Source: Coriobacteriaceae bacterium
GTDB taxonomy: Bacteria > Actinomycetota > Coriobacteriia > Coriobacteriales > Coriobacteriaceae
Length of the DNA: 64,000 nucleotides
Reading direction: 5' to 3'
NCBI GenBank assembly: GCA_015062655.1
Contig: SUUG01000018.1
Location: 186,001 to 250,000, forward strand
The position numbers were made by a program, and so were the translations under genes. Within the stretch, counting starts at the first letter, position 1, and every line of letters begins with the position of its first letter. Under the pieces are notes generated by a model, which worked only from the letters and a program-made list of their open reading frames with translations, ran no database searches and had not been told where the DNA came from. Below are positions 48,226 to 56,093 of this stretch, in pieces.

Positions 48226-49722
48226 CTAGCAGCCGCAGGGATGCGCCGGCGCGTCATCGCGGAAATGGCTATTCTGCGCCGGGTCCTTCATGCACAGGTG
48301 CGGCACGGCGCTCACGTAGGCGCCCGGGAGCGCGAGGATGTTGGGGTCGCCGTCGGTGTACTTGCGCGTGGCGTCGGCGATGGCCTCCTCGAAGGTCGAC
48401 CGGGTCTTGAGGCCCATCGTGCGCGCGATGCCCGGCTGGCGCGCCCCGACGATGTAGGTCGCCGAGAGGTACTTCTCCGCGAGGTTGCCGCAGCTCATCA
48501 TCGAGAAGCCGTGGAAGGGGTGGAAGGCCCCGGCGAAGCGGTACTTGCGGATGTACTCCTCGTTCGTGGCGAAGTACTCGCCGTACTTGATCATGTCGTT
48601 CAAGGTGTTCATCTGGTCGGACTGCCACAGCTCCCACTGCTCGCGCAGGTAGGGCCAGCGCTCGTCGTGGAACCACCCGTCGCAGGCGCTCGCGATCACG
48701 AAGACCGCGTGATCGGAGAGGATGCGCTTGTGGCGGATGACCATAGCCGACACCGCCTGCATCATCATGATGGGGTTCGTGCCCATGCCGTCGCCGTAGT
48801 GGAAGTTCGTGGGCATGCCCATGACCACGATGTCGTACTTCTTCTCGGCCCAGTGCACGTAGGTGCGCGCGTCGGCCGTCTTCCACGCCACGGGCTGCAT
48901 CTCATGCGCCCAGCCGGAGTTGATCTCAATCTGGCGGCTCCAGGTGTCGAGCACCGCGTCCACGCAGAAGAACTTCTTCCCCATCTTCTCTTCCATGTAC
49001 ATGCCCTGGGAGTCGAACTTCGAGCGCATGAGGCTCGAGGTCGAGACCGGCACGAAGTCGGGTCGGCTCATGACGCGCGGCACGTGGTGGGCGCCGATGG
49101 AGCGCCAGTGCGTGATGCCCGTGGCGCAGTGCTTGTAGCCGCCCGAGTAGCCGCCGTAGGGGTTGCCCTGCGTGTGCCCGATGAGGATCGCGATGTCGGC
49201 CTCGTAGACGCGCTTGTTCATGATGACGTGGTCGCCCTGCTCGGTGAAGCCGAGGTCGACGAGGTCGTCGTAGTTCTCGGAGTCGTGGGCGTCGATCTGG
49301 CCGCTCTCGTAGAACTCGTCGAAGAGCTCCGCGCCCAGGATCTTCTTGGCCTCCTCGGTGCTCGTGCGCGGGTGCAGGCCGTTGGAGAACAGCAGGAGCA
49401 CGTCGCTTTTGCGCACGCCGTGGGCCATGAGCTCGTCCAAGCAGGCGCGGATCGCCACCCGGCGGTGCGCCGTGGGCTGGGTGCCGCCCTTCACGATGTC
49501 GGGGATGATGAGCACCGCCGTGGCGCCCGGCCGGGCAAAGGAGGCCAGCGGCTCCATGCCGATGGGGTTCCTGATGCTCGCGAGGGTGGCCTCGTAGAGC
49601 GCGTCCCAGGTCTGCTCCAGGCACGGGGGGTCCGCCACCGTCTCACCCGTGACGAACACGTCGGTGCCCTCGGGCAGCTCGGCCGCCATCTTGCCGACCC
49701 CGTACTCGAATTCCAGCTTCAT
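48226..49722 (-). CDS. LarA-family nickel-pincer-dependent racemase/epimerase (DUF2088), substrate unknown
   Basis: 498 residues, longer than LarA (about 424). Residues tied to the NPN cofactor align with L. plantarum LarA: Lys197 in GYSGGYKH (LarA Lys184, covalent link), His213 16 residues later (LarA His200, nickel ligand) and His117 in SNGLHPR (LarA His108). The lactate-binding residues do not: the DHTRP segment reads PDIVKGGTQP (75-83) and Lys298 of QAVK becomes serine (MQAVSAM, Ser325). The C-terminal 70-90 residues are extra. So the cofactor site looks intact and the substrate is probably not lactate. The operon of sugar-phosphate enzymes suggests a sugar or sugar acid epimerase. larB, larC and larE in this window could supply the cofactor. 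Confidence 0.82.
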   Translation of the reverse strand: MKLEFEYGVGKMAAELPEGTDVFVTGETVADPPCLEQTWDALYEATLASIRNPIGMEPLASFARPGATAVLIIPDIVKGGTQPTAHRRVAIRACLDELMAHGVRKSDVLLLFSNGLHPRTSTEEAKKILGAELFDEFYESGQIDAHDSENYDDLVDLGFTEQGDHVIMNKRVYEADIAILIGHTQGNPYGGYSGGYKHCATGITHWRSIGAHHVPRVMSRPDFVPVSTSSLMRSKFDSQGMYMEEKMGKKFFCVDAVLDTWSRQIEINSGWAHEMQPVAWKTADARTYVHWAEKKYDIVVMGMPTNFHYGDGMGTNPIMMMQAVSAMVIRHKRILSDHAVFVIASACDGWFHDERWPYLREQWELWQSDQMNTLNDMIKYGEYFATNEEYIRKYRFAGAFHPFHGFSMMSCGNLAEKYLSATYIVGARQPGIARTMGLKTRSTFEEAIADATRKYTDGDPNILALPGAYVSAVPHLCMKDPAQNSHFRDDAPAHPCGC

Positions 49723-49761
49723 CTTCTCACTGCCTTTCCAAACCGCCCGCGGCGGCCTTGA

Positions 49762-50604
49762 TCACGCGTTCAGATACCGATCGACGATCTCCAGGTACTC
49801 ATCAGGGTAGAACCCGATCTCCCCCGCGAACCGGGTGAGCGCGATGAGGCCGCCGTCGATCTCGGTGATCCCGGCAAGCATCTTCGCGTTGTCGGCCTTG
49901 AGGCCGCCGCCGTAGACCACGTCCGCGCCGCCTGTGCGCTCCTTCACGAAGCGGGCGATCTTTTGGATGTAGGGGGCGTCGGCCGGCGTCTTGCCCGGCC
50001 CGATGCTCCACACCGGCTCGTAGGCGATGACGACCTGCGAGGCGTCCGCGCCGTCGAGGCCCGCGTCGAGCTGATGGCCGAGGACCTCCTCCCATGCGCC
50101 CTGCTCCTCGGCGTGCTCGCCGATGCACAAAAGCACCGAGAGCCCGGCCGCCTGGGCGGCGCGCACCTCGGCGCCGAGCAGCGCGTCGACAGTCTCGCGG
50201 GCGCGATCGGGCGCGACCCCGGCCGCATCGAGGACGGCGCGGAGGTTGCCGCGCTCCTCGCAGTGGCCGATGATCGCCGCGCCGCAGCCGATCTGCGCCA
50301 TGGCCGACGCGGGGCGCAGCGACGTCATCGCGCCGAAGTTCCCGCCCGGGGCCACGTCCTCGCGGTGGACGCCCTGCGGCCCGATCGCGAGGGGAGAATC
50401 AGGCCGGCGCGCGCCGAGAGCCGACGCGAGCTGGGACTCGGGCAGGAAGGCCGCGAACGAGGCGGCGCCCGTGTAGGGCTCGATCCCCTCCTGGATCGCC
50501 GAGACCACCGCGGCGCCCCAGTCGAGCGGTGCCGCGAGGCGGTTCACGCCGCCGCGCTCGGGCACGACGTCGAACCGCTTGAGGTTGAGGTAGATGTGCT
50601 TCAT
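49762..50604 (-). CDS. Triose-phosphate isomerase family protein (divergent)
   Basis: 280 residues. Catalytic trio conserved by position: Lys9 in LNLKRF (usual NWK), His114 in IIGHCEERG (usual GHSERR) and Glu196 in AYEPVWSIGPGKT. The phosphate loop YGGGLKADNAK is present. Altered flanking residues indicate a paralogue rather than the housekeeping enzyme; TPI-family members that isomerise tetrulose phosphates are known. ATG 50604 with GGGAG upstream. It lies 23 bases after pfk and 39 before the LarA-like gene. Confidence 0.85.
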   Translation of the reverse strand: MKHIYLNLKRFDVVPERGGVNRLAAPLDWGAAVVSAIQEGIEPYTGAASFAAFLPESQLASALGARRPDSPLAIGPQGVHREDVAPGGNFGAMTSLRPASAMAQIGCGAAIIGHCEERGNLRAVLDAAGVAPDRARETVDALLGAEVRAAQAAGLSVLLCIGEHAEEQGAWEEVLGHQLDAGLDGADASQVVIAYEPVWSIGPGKTPADAPYIQKIARFVKERTGGADVVYGGGLKADNAKMLAGITEIDGGLIALTRFAGEIGFYPDEYLEIVDRYLNA

Positions 50605-50627
50605 GCGCGCTCCCATCGAGAAGGCTC

Positions 50628-51794
50628 CTATACAAAGCTCACGAGACGCGGCAACGGCGCGCCGAGCAGCGGCCGGCACCAGGTGCGGAAGGCCTCGGTG
50701 ACCCCGTTGCCCCGCTCGTTGATGAACTCGTCGGGGACATGGCGCTCCTCGAGCATGACCTGCTCGAGCGGCAACAGCGTCGTCCGGACGGCGTACGTGC
50801 TCTCCGTGCGCTCGAAGCCCACCATCTTGCCCGACTCCCCCGCGAGCGCCGCGCGCACGGCCGCGCGCCCGGCGAGGACGGCCTCGTCGCGGTCGACCTC
50901 GCTTTGATAGGCGATGGAGGCCCGCCCCACGAGGCCCGGCTTCTCCGCGCGGGCCTTGTAGCCGAGCTCGCGCATGATGAGGCGGGCCAGGTGCGCCGAG
51001 ACGTCACCGAAGTAGGTGGCCCGCCCCACGGTCATGACCGGCTCGACGATCGGGTCGCCGGCGGCGTTTGTGAGGCCCTCGCTCGCCACGACCACACCCG
51101 AACCGGACCGGTCGATGAGCCGCTGCACGTCCTCGAGGAACGTCCCCTCATCGAAGGCGCGCTCAGGCAGGTAGATGAGGTCGGGCCCGTAGCCGGCGTC
51201 GGCGGCGAGCGACGAGGCGGCCGCGACCCAGCCCGACGAGCGGCCCATGAGCTCCACCACGGAGATGTGTATGGGGAGCCCCCGCACGTCGCAGCAGACC
51301 TCGGAGACCGCCTGGGCGGCGAAGCGGGCCGCGCTGCCGTAACCCGGGGCGTGATCGGTCACTGCGAGGTCGTTGTCCATGGTCTTCGGGATGCCGATGA
51401 CGCCCACCTCGACGCCGGCACGCTCACAGGCCGCGAAGAGGCGGCCGCAGGTGTCCATCGTGCCGTTGCCGCCGTTCATGAGCACCCAGCGCACGCGGTT
51501 GCGCGCGAGCGCACGGGCGAGTCGGTCGTAGCCCGCCTCATCGACGGCGTCGCGGCCGGTGCCGATCGCGGAGGACGGCGTGGCGGGAAGGAGCGCGAGC
51601 TGCGCCTCGGGCACCGCACCCAGATCGATGAAGTCTCCCGCCTCGAGCCCGGCGACCCCGAACCGGGCGCCGAGGACGCGCCCCACCGACGAGGACCCCC
51701 GTGCCTCGTCGACGGCCCCGAACAGCGAGGCATTGATCACGGCCGTCGGGCCGCCCCCGTGGATGATGAGGAGGCTGTCGGCGCCGGCGCCCAT
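50628..51794 (-). CDS. 6-phosphofructokinase family protein
   Basis: 388 residues, group II/III-like PFK. IIHGGGPTAVINAS at the N-terminus, GGNGTMDT (108-115) in place of GGDGS and PKTMDND (136-142) in place of PGTIDND. Glycine at the ATP/PPi-discriminating first position favours ATP, whereas lysine at the second is usual in PPi-using enzymes, so the phosphoryl donor is uncertain. SVVELMGRSSGWVA follows. Start ATG 51794 overlaps the fba stop by one base. It would form a ketose bisphosphate for the aldolase encoded just upstream. Confidence 0.87.
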   Translation of the reverse strand: MGAGADSLLIIHGGGPTAVINASLFGAVDEARGSSSVGRVLGARFGVAGLEAGDFIDLGAVPEAQLALLPATPSSAIGTGRDAVDEAGYDRLARALARNRVRWVLMNGGNGTMDTCGRLFAACERAGVEVGVIGIPKTMDNDLAVTDHAPGYGSAARFAAQAVSEVCCDVRGLPIHISVVELMGRSSGWVAAASSLAADAGYGPDLIYLPERAFDEGTFLEDVQRLIDRSGSGVVVASEGLTNAAGDPIVEPVMTVGRATYFGDVSAHLARLIMRELGYKARAEKPGLVGRASIAYQSEVDRDEAVLAGRAAVRAALAGESGKMVGFERTESTYAVRTTLLPLEQVMLEERHVPDEFINERGNGVTEAFRTWCRPLLGAPLPRLVSFV

Positions 51795-52951
51795 CACAGC
51801 CCCGCCGCCTCGTAGCGCTCGGCCATCTCGGCGAGGCCCGCCCGCTCCACAAGCGGGGCGCGGCCCACGCTGCCGAAGGTCACGACGAGCGAGCCCACGG
51901 CCTCCTTGACGCCGGCCTCGATCGCGGCCACAACGGCGGCGACGTCCTCGTCGGGCACCTCCCCGCGCATCACGGTCGGGTAGATCGGGGGCAAAAAGGC
52001 GCGCGGGTCGACCTGCGCGGGCTGCTGCTCGATGAGCTCGCCGACGGCGCCCACCGACGCGGAGCGCATGAGCTCGGGGCGGGAGCGGAAGAGCTCGCGG
52101 AGGTTGCGCGTGACCGCGAGGCGGATGTCCGTGTCGACGTTGATCTTGCTGATGCCGGCCGGTATCGCGGCCGTGAGCTCGGCGACCGGGATGCCGTGGG
52201 CGCCCGCGACCGAGCCGCCGAGCCGGTTGATCTCCTCCACCAGGTGGGCCGGGACGGTCGAGGAGCCGTGGCTCACGAGCGCGCACTCGATCCCGGCGTG
52301 GAGCAGGCACTCGCGGATCGCCGTGGGGATCTCCCGGCGCAGCTTGACGTCCTTCCCCTTCGCCGGGCCGTGCATGGTGCCGTAGCTGATCGCGAGCGCG
52401 TCGACCTTGGTGTCCCGGATGAACTCGACGGCGGCCAGCGGATCGGTGTAGGTGCTCGTGAGCGAGGAGACGTCGTCCTCCACGCCGGCGAGCACGCCGA
52501 GCTCGCCCTCGACCGAGACGCCGCGCGCATGCGCGTAGCGCACCACCTCGCGCGTCAGCTCCTTGTTCTCCTCGAAGGGAAGGGCCGAGCCGTCGATCAT
52601 CACCGAGGTGTAGCCGCCGTCGATGGCGGCAATGACGCTCTTGAGGTCGTGGCCGTGGTCGAGGTGGAGCACCACGGGCACCGGCGAGGCCTCAGCGAAG
52701 CGCCTGACGGCGGCGCCGATGTTCGCCGCACCGCGGATCTTGTCCTCGATCGTGCCGTTCGCGAAGTCGGCGCGGCCGCCCATGAAGGCATTGGCGAGGT
52801 CGGCCCCCTGCAAGATCGCGGGGCTGCGGAACATCTCGTGCACCTCGATGGCGGCCTTGGCCTGGCAGACCGCGTTCACGTTGAACGCGCCCTGGGCGTA
52901 GCCGTGGGCGCGGGCGGCGTCGAGAACCGGCTTCAAGGGGATGAGTGGCAT
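51794..52951 (-). CDS. Class II fructose/tagatose-bisphosphate aldolase family protein
   Basis: 385 residues. Zinc-site motif HLDHGHD (96-102), second zinc region EGELGVLAGVEDD, and SHGSSTVPAHLVEEINRLGG with KINVDTDIRLA for phosphate binding, as in the longer class IIB enzymes. It cleaves a ketose 1,6-bisphosphate to DHAP and an aldehyde phosphate. The C-terminal extension of roughly 60 residues after FLPPIYPTVM is unusual. ATG 52951 with AAGGAG upstream; 52 bases after lacI. Confidence 0.88.
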   Translation of the reverse strand: MPLIPLKPVLDAARAHGYAQGAFNVNAVCQAKAAIEVHEMFRSPAILQGADLANAFMGGRADFANGTIEDKIRGAANIGAAVRRFAEASPVPVVLHLDHGHDLKSVIAAIDGGYTSVMIDGSALPFEENKELTREVVRYAHARGVSVEGELGVLAGVEDDVSSLTSTYTDPLAAVEFIRDTKVDALAISYGTMHGPAKGKDVKLRREIPTAIRECLLHAGIECALVSHGSSTVPAHLVEEINRLGGSVAGAHGIPVAELTAAIPAGISKINVDTDIRLAVTRNLRELFRSRPELMRSASVGAVGELIEQQPAQVDPRAFLPPIYPTVMRGEVPDEDVAAVVAAIEAGVKEAVGSLVVTFGSVGRAPLVERAGLAEMAERYEAAGL

Positions 52952-53003
52952 GATCGGGCTCCTTCGGCTGGAAGCGGATAGATGCGGGCGCTCGGCCGGG
53001 CGG

Positions 53004-54041
53004 CTAAGCGCGGGAGACCTCGGTGAGGCGCATGATGCGCGAGCTCGGGGGGTTGCCTTCCATGAGCGAGAGGAGCTCCCGCGCGCAGACGGTCCCGACC
53101 TCGTAGTTGGGCAGGCGCATGTAGAAATCAGGATGGAAATGGCTCTCGCCGTTGTTCGCAAGCTCGGCGGTGACCAGGCGCTTGGAGGTGATGCGCTGCA
53201 GCGGATCCGTCCAGCCCGACCAGCTCGCCACCACGGCGTCGCCGTCCTCCAAGGGCTCGCAGGCCGCCCGCATCGCCTCGAGGAAGCGCTCGGTGAGCGC
53301 GTCTCCCTCCTCGGTGGTGCCCACGGAGTAGCGGAGGTCCCAGGTCTCGAGGTTCTGCAGGGTCACCGGCATGTCGGCCACGATCAGCTCGACGCCGGGG
53401 GCGGCGCCGAGCGCCCCGGTGACCCCGGCCAGGCGCTGGCGCTCCTGGGCGGTGCCGGTCTGCGGCTGCAGGTAGAGCACGCGCCGCGGGCCGCGCTCGA
53501 GCACCTCGGCCACAACATGCTGGGCGCTCCCGCGGTAGTCGAGGTCGACGGTGCTGTAGGTGTCCGACTCCTCGAGGCAGTCGTAGGAGACGAAGGGGAT
53601 CTTGCCGCGGCGGATCTGGTCGACGCTGTCCTTGCCCGGTCCGATGTTGTCGCGCCCGAGGAAGATGACGCCGTCCACGCGGCCCTCGCAGAAGGCGCCC
53701 ACGTAGTCGGTCATGCCATCCCGGCGCAGCCGGTTGGTGCACAGCAGCAGCGACATGTCCTGCTGCTCCAGGACGCTTTGGATGCCCCGGATGGTCTGGC
53801 TGAAGCGCGGGACCGCGAGGTTCTTCCGCGCGACCACGCCGATGGTGCCCGAGCGCTTGCTTCGAAGCGAGCGGGCGGCGCTCGAGGGGACGTAGTTCAG
53901 GTCGCGGGCGATGGTGAGGATGCGCTCGCGCGTGGCGGGGGCGATCTTCTGCCCCGGCGTGCGGTTGAACACGTAGGAGACGGTCGCCGTGGTCACATGC
54001 GCGGCAGCGGCGATGTCTTTGAGGGTTGCGCGCTTGCCCAT
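53004..54041 (-). CDS. LacI-family transcriptional regulator
   Basis: 345 residues: N-terminal LacI helix-turn-helix and hinge (ATLKDIAAAAHVTTATVSYVFN, about 5-26, and YVPSSAARSL), then a periplasmic-binding-protein-like effector domain. ATG 54041 follows AAGGGAAGG. First gene of the fba-pfk-tpi-larA-like-pgi-IIB run and divergent from the ABC importer. Matching palindromes with a CG centre lie 88 bp before its own start and 41 bp before the importer, so it probably controls both. Ligand unknown, presumably a sugar or sugar phosphate of this pathway. Confidence 0.9.
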   Translation of the reverse strand: MGKRATLKDIAAAAHVTTATVSYVFNRTPGQKIAPATRERILTIARDLNYVPSSAARSLRSKRSGTIGVVARKNLAVPRFSQTIRGIQSVLEQQDMSLLLCTNRLRRDGMTDYVGAFCEGRVDGVIFLGRDNIGPGKDSVDQIRRGKIPFVSYDCLEESDTYSTVDLDYRGSAQHVVAEVLERGPRRVLYLQPQTGTAQERQRLAGVTGALGAAPGVELIVADMPVTLQNLETWDLRYSVGTTEEGDALTERFLEAMRAACEPLEDGDAVVASWSGWTDPLQRITSKRLVTAELANNGESHFHPDFYMRLPNYEVGTVCARELLSLMEGNPPSSRIMRLTEVSRA

Positions 54042-54128
54042 GGACCTTCCCTTCCGTGCTCTCATGCGAGCCCGCGGCGCGGGCGTGTCTGACGTGCTCC
54101 GACGCGATACGTCGATGCGGCCATCATA

Positions 54129-54148
54129 TAACTTATACGTTTAAGTTA
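54129..54148. promoter_or_regulatory. LacI-type operator O1 (lacI side)
   Basis: TAACTTATACGTTTAAGTTA, a 20-bp palindrome with one mismatched pair and a CG centre, typical of LacI-family sites, 88 bp upstream of lacI. Confidence 0.75.
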
Positions 54149-54229
54149 CCAGTTCATTTTGCTGAACTCGGCGAACGGTATCGGGGTGGGTTTCCGTACC
54201 GTCCACGCTTCATTTTCGACCGTTTACGG

Positions 54230-54245
54230 AGTAACACGTTTTACT
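54230..54245. promoter_or_regulatory. Possible auxiliary operator, middle of lacI-ABC spacer
   Basis: AGTAACACGTTTTACT, palindromic around ACGT, shares 12 of 16 bases with the flanking operators. The rest of the 433-bp spacer is AT-rich and holds no gene. Confidence 0.4.
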
Positions 54246-54413
54246 AATTATGTAATACTTCATGCGACGGGGGCCGAAAAGAGCGTAATTTCAGCAGGTA
54301 AACAGCGTTTGCTTCACACGCTGGCCTTCGAGGGAAACCCCCGAATCCACTGCCTGACCGCCTGCGGAATGAGCGGAAACCCCGTCAGCTCGGTGTAATG
54401 TGTAGGCCGATCA

Positions 54414-54433
54414 TAACTTACACGTTTAAGTTA
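54414..54433. promoter_or_regulatory. LacI-type operator O2 (ABC importer side)
   Basis: TAACTTACACGTTTAAGTTA differs from O1 at one base only. It lies 41 bp before the permease start and 265 bp from O1, a spacing that would allow repression by looping. Confidence 0.75.
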
Positions 54434-54474
54434 TCTGCCGGCCTCCTGGAACCCTGCGAGAGAAAGGACCGCCC

Positions 54475-55257
54475 ATGCCGCAAGAACAGAAGGTCCCTCT
54501 GTGGTCGAGGATCCCCAATGGCGTGTGGGTGCTCGTGTCAGCGGCCTGCGCCGTCGCGCTCTGGCTCGTGGCATCCCACCAGCTGCCCGCCGTGTTCGCC
54601 CCGCCCCAGGAGGTGTGGGCGGCGCTCATCTCGAAGGCCGAGAGCGGCGTCTTGCTCCAGCACGTCTGGGCCTCGCTCTCCCGCGTGCTCGTGGGCTTCG
54701 GCCTGGCCTTTGTGACCTCGATCCCCGTCGCTTTCCTCATGGCGTGGTACGAGCCCTTCCGCCACGTGGTCGAGCCCTGGATCCAGTTCATCCGCAACAT
54801 CCCGCCGCTCGCCTACGTCTTCCTGCTCATCGCCTGGCTCGGCATCGGCCAGCAGAGCAAGATCGCCGTCATCTTCATCGCGGCTTTCCTCGTGATGGTC
54901 GTGACCATCTACCAGGGCGTCAAGGGCGTCGACGTGACGCTCATCAAGGCCGCCCGCGTGCTCGGCGCCCGCCAGCGCGACATCTTCTTCAAGGTCACGA
55001 TCCCCGCGTCCACCCCGTTCATCCTGGTGGCGGCCCGCCTCGGCCTGTCCACCTCCCTCACCACGCTCATGGCCTCCGAGATCGTCGGCGGCGACCGCGG
55101 CATCGGCATGATGATCCAGCAGGCGAGCGGTTACTACGAGATGGATGTGGTGCTGCTCGGCATCATCATGCTCGGCATCATCGGCATCTGCTTCGAGAAG
55201 ATCGTCCGCTACCTTGAGAGGAGGTTCACCGGATGGCAGGAGAGCGTGCAGCAGTAA
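54475..55257 (+). CDS. ABC importer permease, SsuC/TauC family
   Basis: 260 residues, six predicted membrane helices, with the EAA-like loop IKAARVLGARQRDIFFKVTIPASTP (about 160-185). The family carries sulfonates, taurine, nitrate, bicarbonate or thiamine-type precursors. GAGAAAGGACC precedes ATG 54475. The end overlaps the ATPase gene by 25 bases. Control by the adjacent LacI regulator is suggested by operator O2, which is unusual for this transporter class. Confidence 0.9.
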   Translation: MPQEQKVPLWSRIPNGVWVLVSAACAVALWLVASHQLPAVFAPPQEVWAALISKAESGVLLQHVWASLSRVLVGFGLAFVTSIPVAFLMAWYEPFRHVVEPWIQFIRNIPPLAYVFLLIAWLGIGQQSKIAVIFIAAFLVMVVTIYQGVKGVDVTLIKAARVLGARQRDIFFKVTIPASTPFILVAARLGLSTSLTTLMASEIVGGDRGIGMMIQQASGYYEMDVVLLGIIMLGIIGICFEKIVRYLERRFTGWQESVQQ

Positions 55258-56024
55258 AGGTCCACGTCGACCATGTGGTGAAGAAGTTCGAGACCCGTAA
55301 AGGTGAGATGACCGCGCTCAACGGCGTCGACCTCGACATCCATGAGAACGAGTTCATCACCGTGGTGGGCCCGTCCGGATGCGGCAAGTCCACGCTGCTG
55401 AACATCATCGGCGGCTTGGAGAAGCCCACCGAGGGGCGCGTGCTCGTGGACGGCCAGCCCGTCACGGGGCCCGGACCCGACCGCGGCATCGTGTTCCAGC
55501 AATACGCCCTGTTCCCTTGGCTCACCGTGGAGAAGAACGTCGAGTTCGGCCTCAAGCTCCAGGGCAAGTCCAAGGAGGAGGCGTCTGAGATCGCCCACAG
55601 GTACCTCAAGATGGTCGAGCTCGAGGACTTCGCCAAGCACTACCCCAAGGAGCTCTCGGGCGGCATGAAGCAGCGCGTCGCGATCGCGCGCGCCTACGCC
55701 ACGAACCCCAAGGTCCTGCTCATGGACGAGCCCTTCGGCGCCCTCGACGCGCAGACGCGCACCCAGCTTCAGCAGGAGCTGCTCACCACCTGGGAGAAGG
55801 AGCAGAAGACTTGCTTCTTCATCACCCACGACGTCGAGGAGGCCATCATCTTGGGACAGCGCGTCGTCATCATGTGCGCCCGCCCCGGCCGCGTGAAGGA
55901 CATCATCGACATCGACATCCCCTACCCCCGCGACCAGTCCACCAAGATGAGCCCGCGGTTCCTCGAGCTCAAAAACGAGATCTGGAGCCAGGTCTACCAG
56001 GAGTACCTGTCCGTGCGGAAATAA
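55233..56024 (+). CDS. ABC importer ATP-binding protein, SsuB/TauB family
   Basis: 263 residues. Walker A GPSGCGKST (about 46-54), Q-loop IVFQQYALFPWLTV, signature LSGGMKQRVAIARA, Walker B VLLMDEPFGALD and switch HD in FFITHDVEEA. The YALFPWLTV segment is characteristic of the nitrate/sulfonate/taurine group. It energises the permease and lipoprotein encoded on both sides. Confidence 0.93.
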   Translation: MAGERAAVKVHVDHVVKKFETRKGEMTALNGVDLDIHENEFITVVGPSGCGKSTLLNIIGGLEKPTEGRVLVDGQPVTGPGPDRGIVFQQYALFPWLTVEKNVEFGLKLQGKSKEEASEIAHRYLKMVELEDFAKHYPKELSGGMKQRVAIARAYATNPKVLLMDEPFGALDAQTRTQLQQELLTTWEKEQKTCFFITHDVEEAIILGQRVVIMCARPGRVKDIIDIDIPYPRDQSTKMSPRFLELKNEIWSQVYQEYLSVRK

Positions 56025-56093
56025 CCGCCGCGCGTTTCCCTGTTGGCAATCGCGTCCGATCCGCGGATGCAATGTAGCTTTAAGGAGAGCACC

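Noticed and set aside
48226-49722. Calling the gene lactate racemase larA outright
   Set aside because: Substrate-binding residues differ and the operon is for sugar phosphates, so only the family is claimed.
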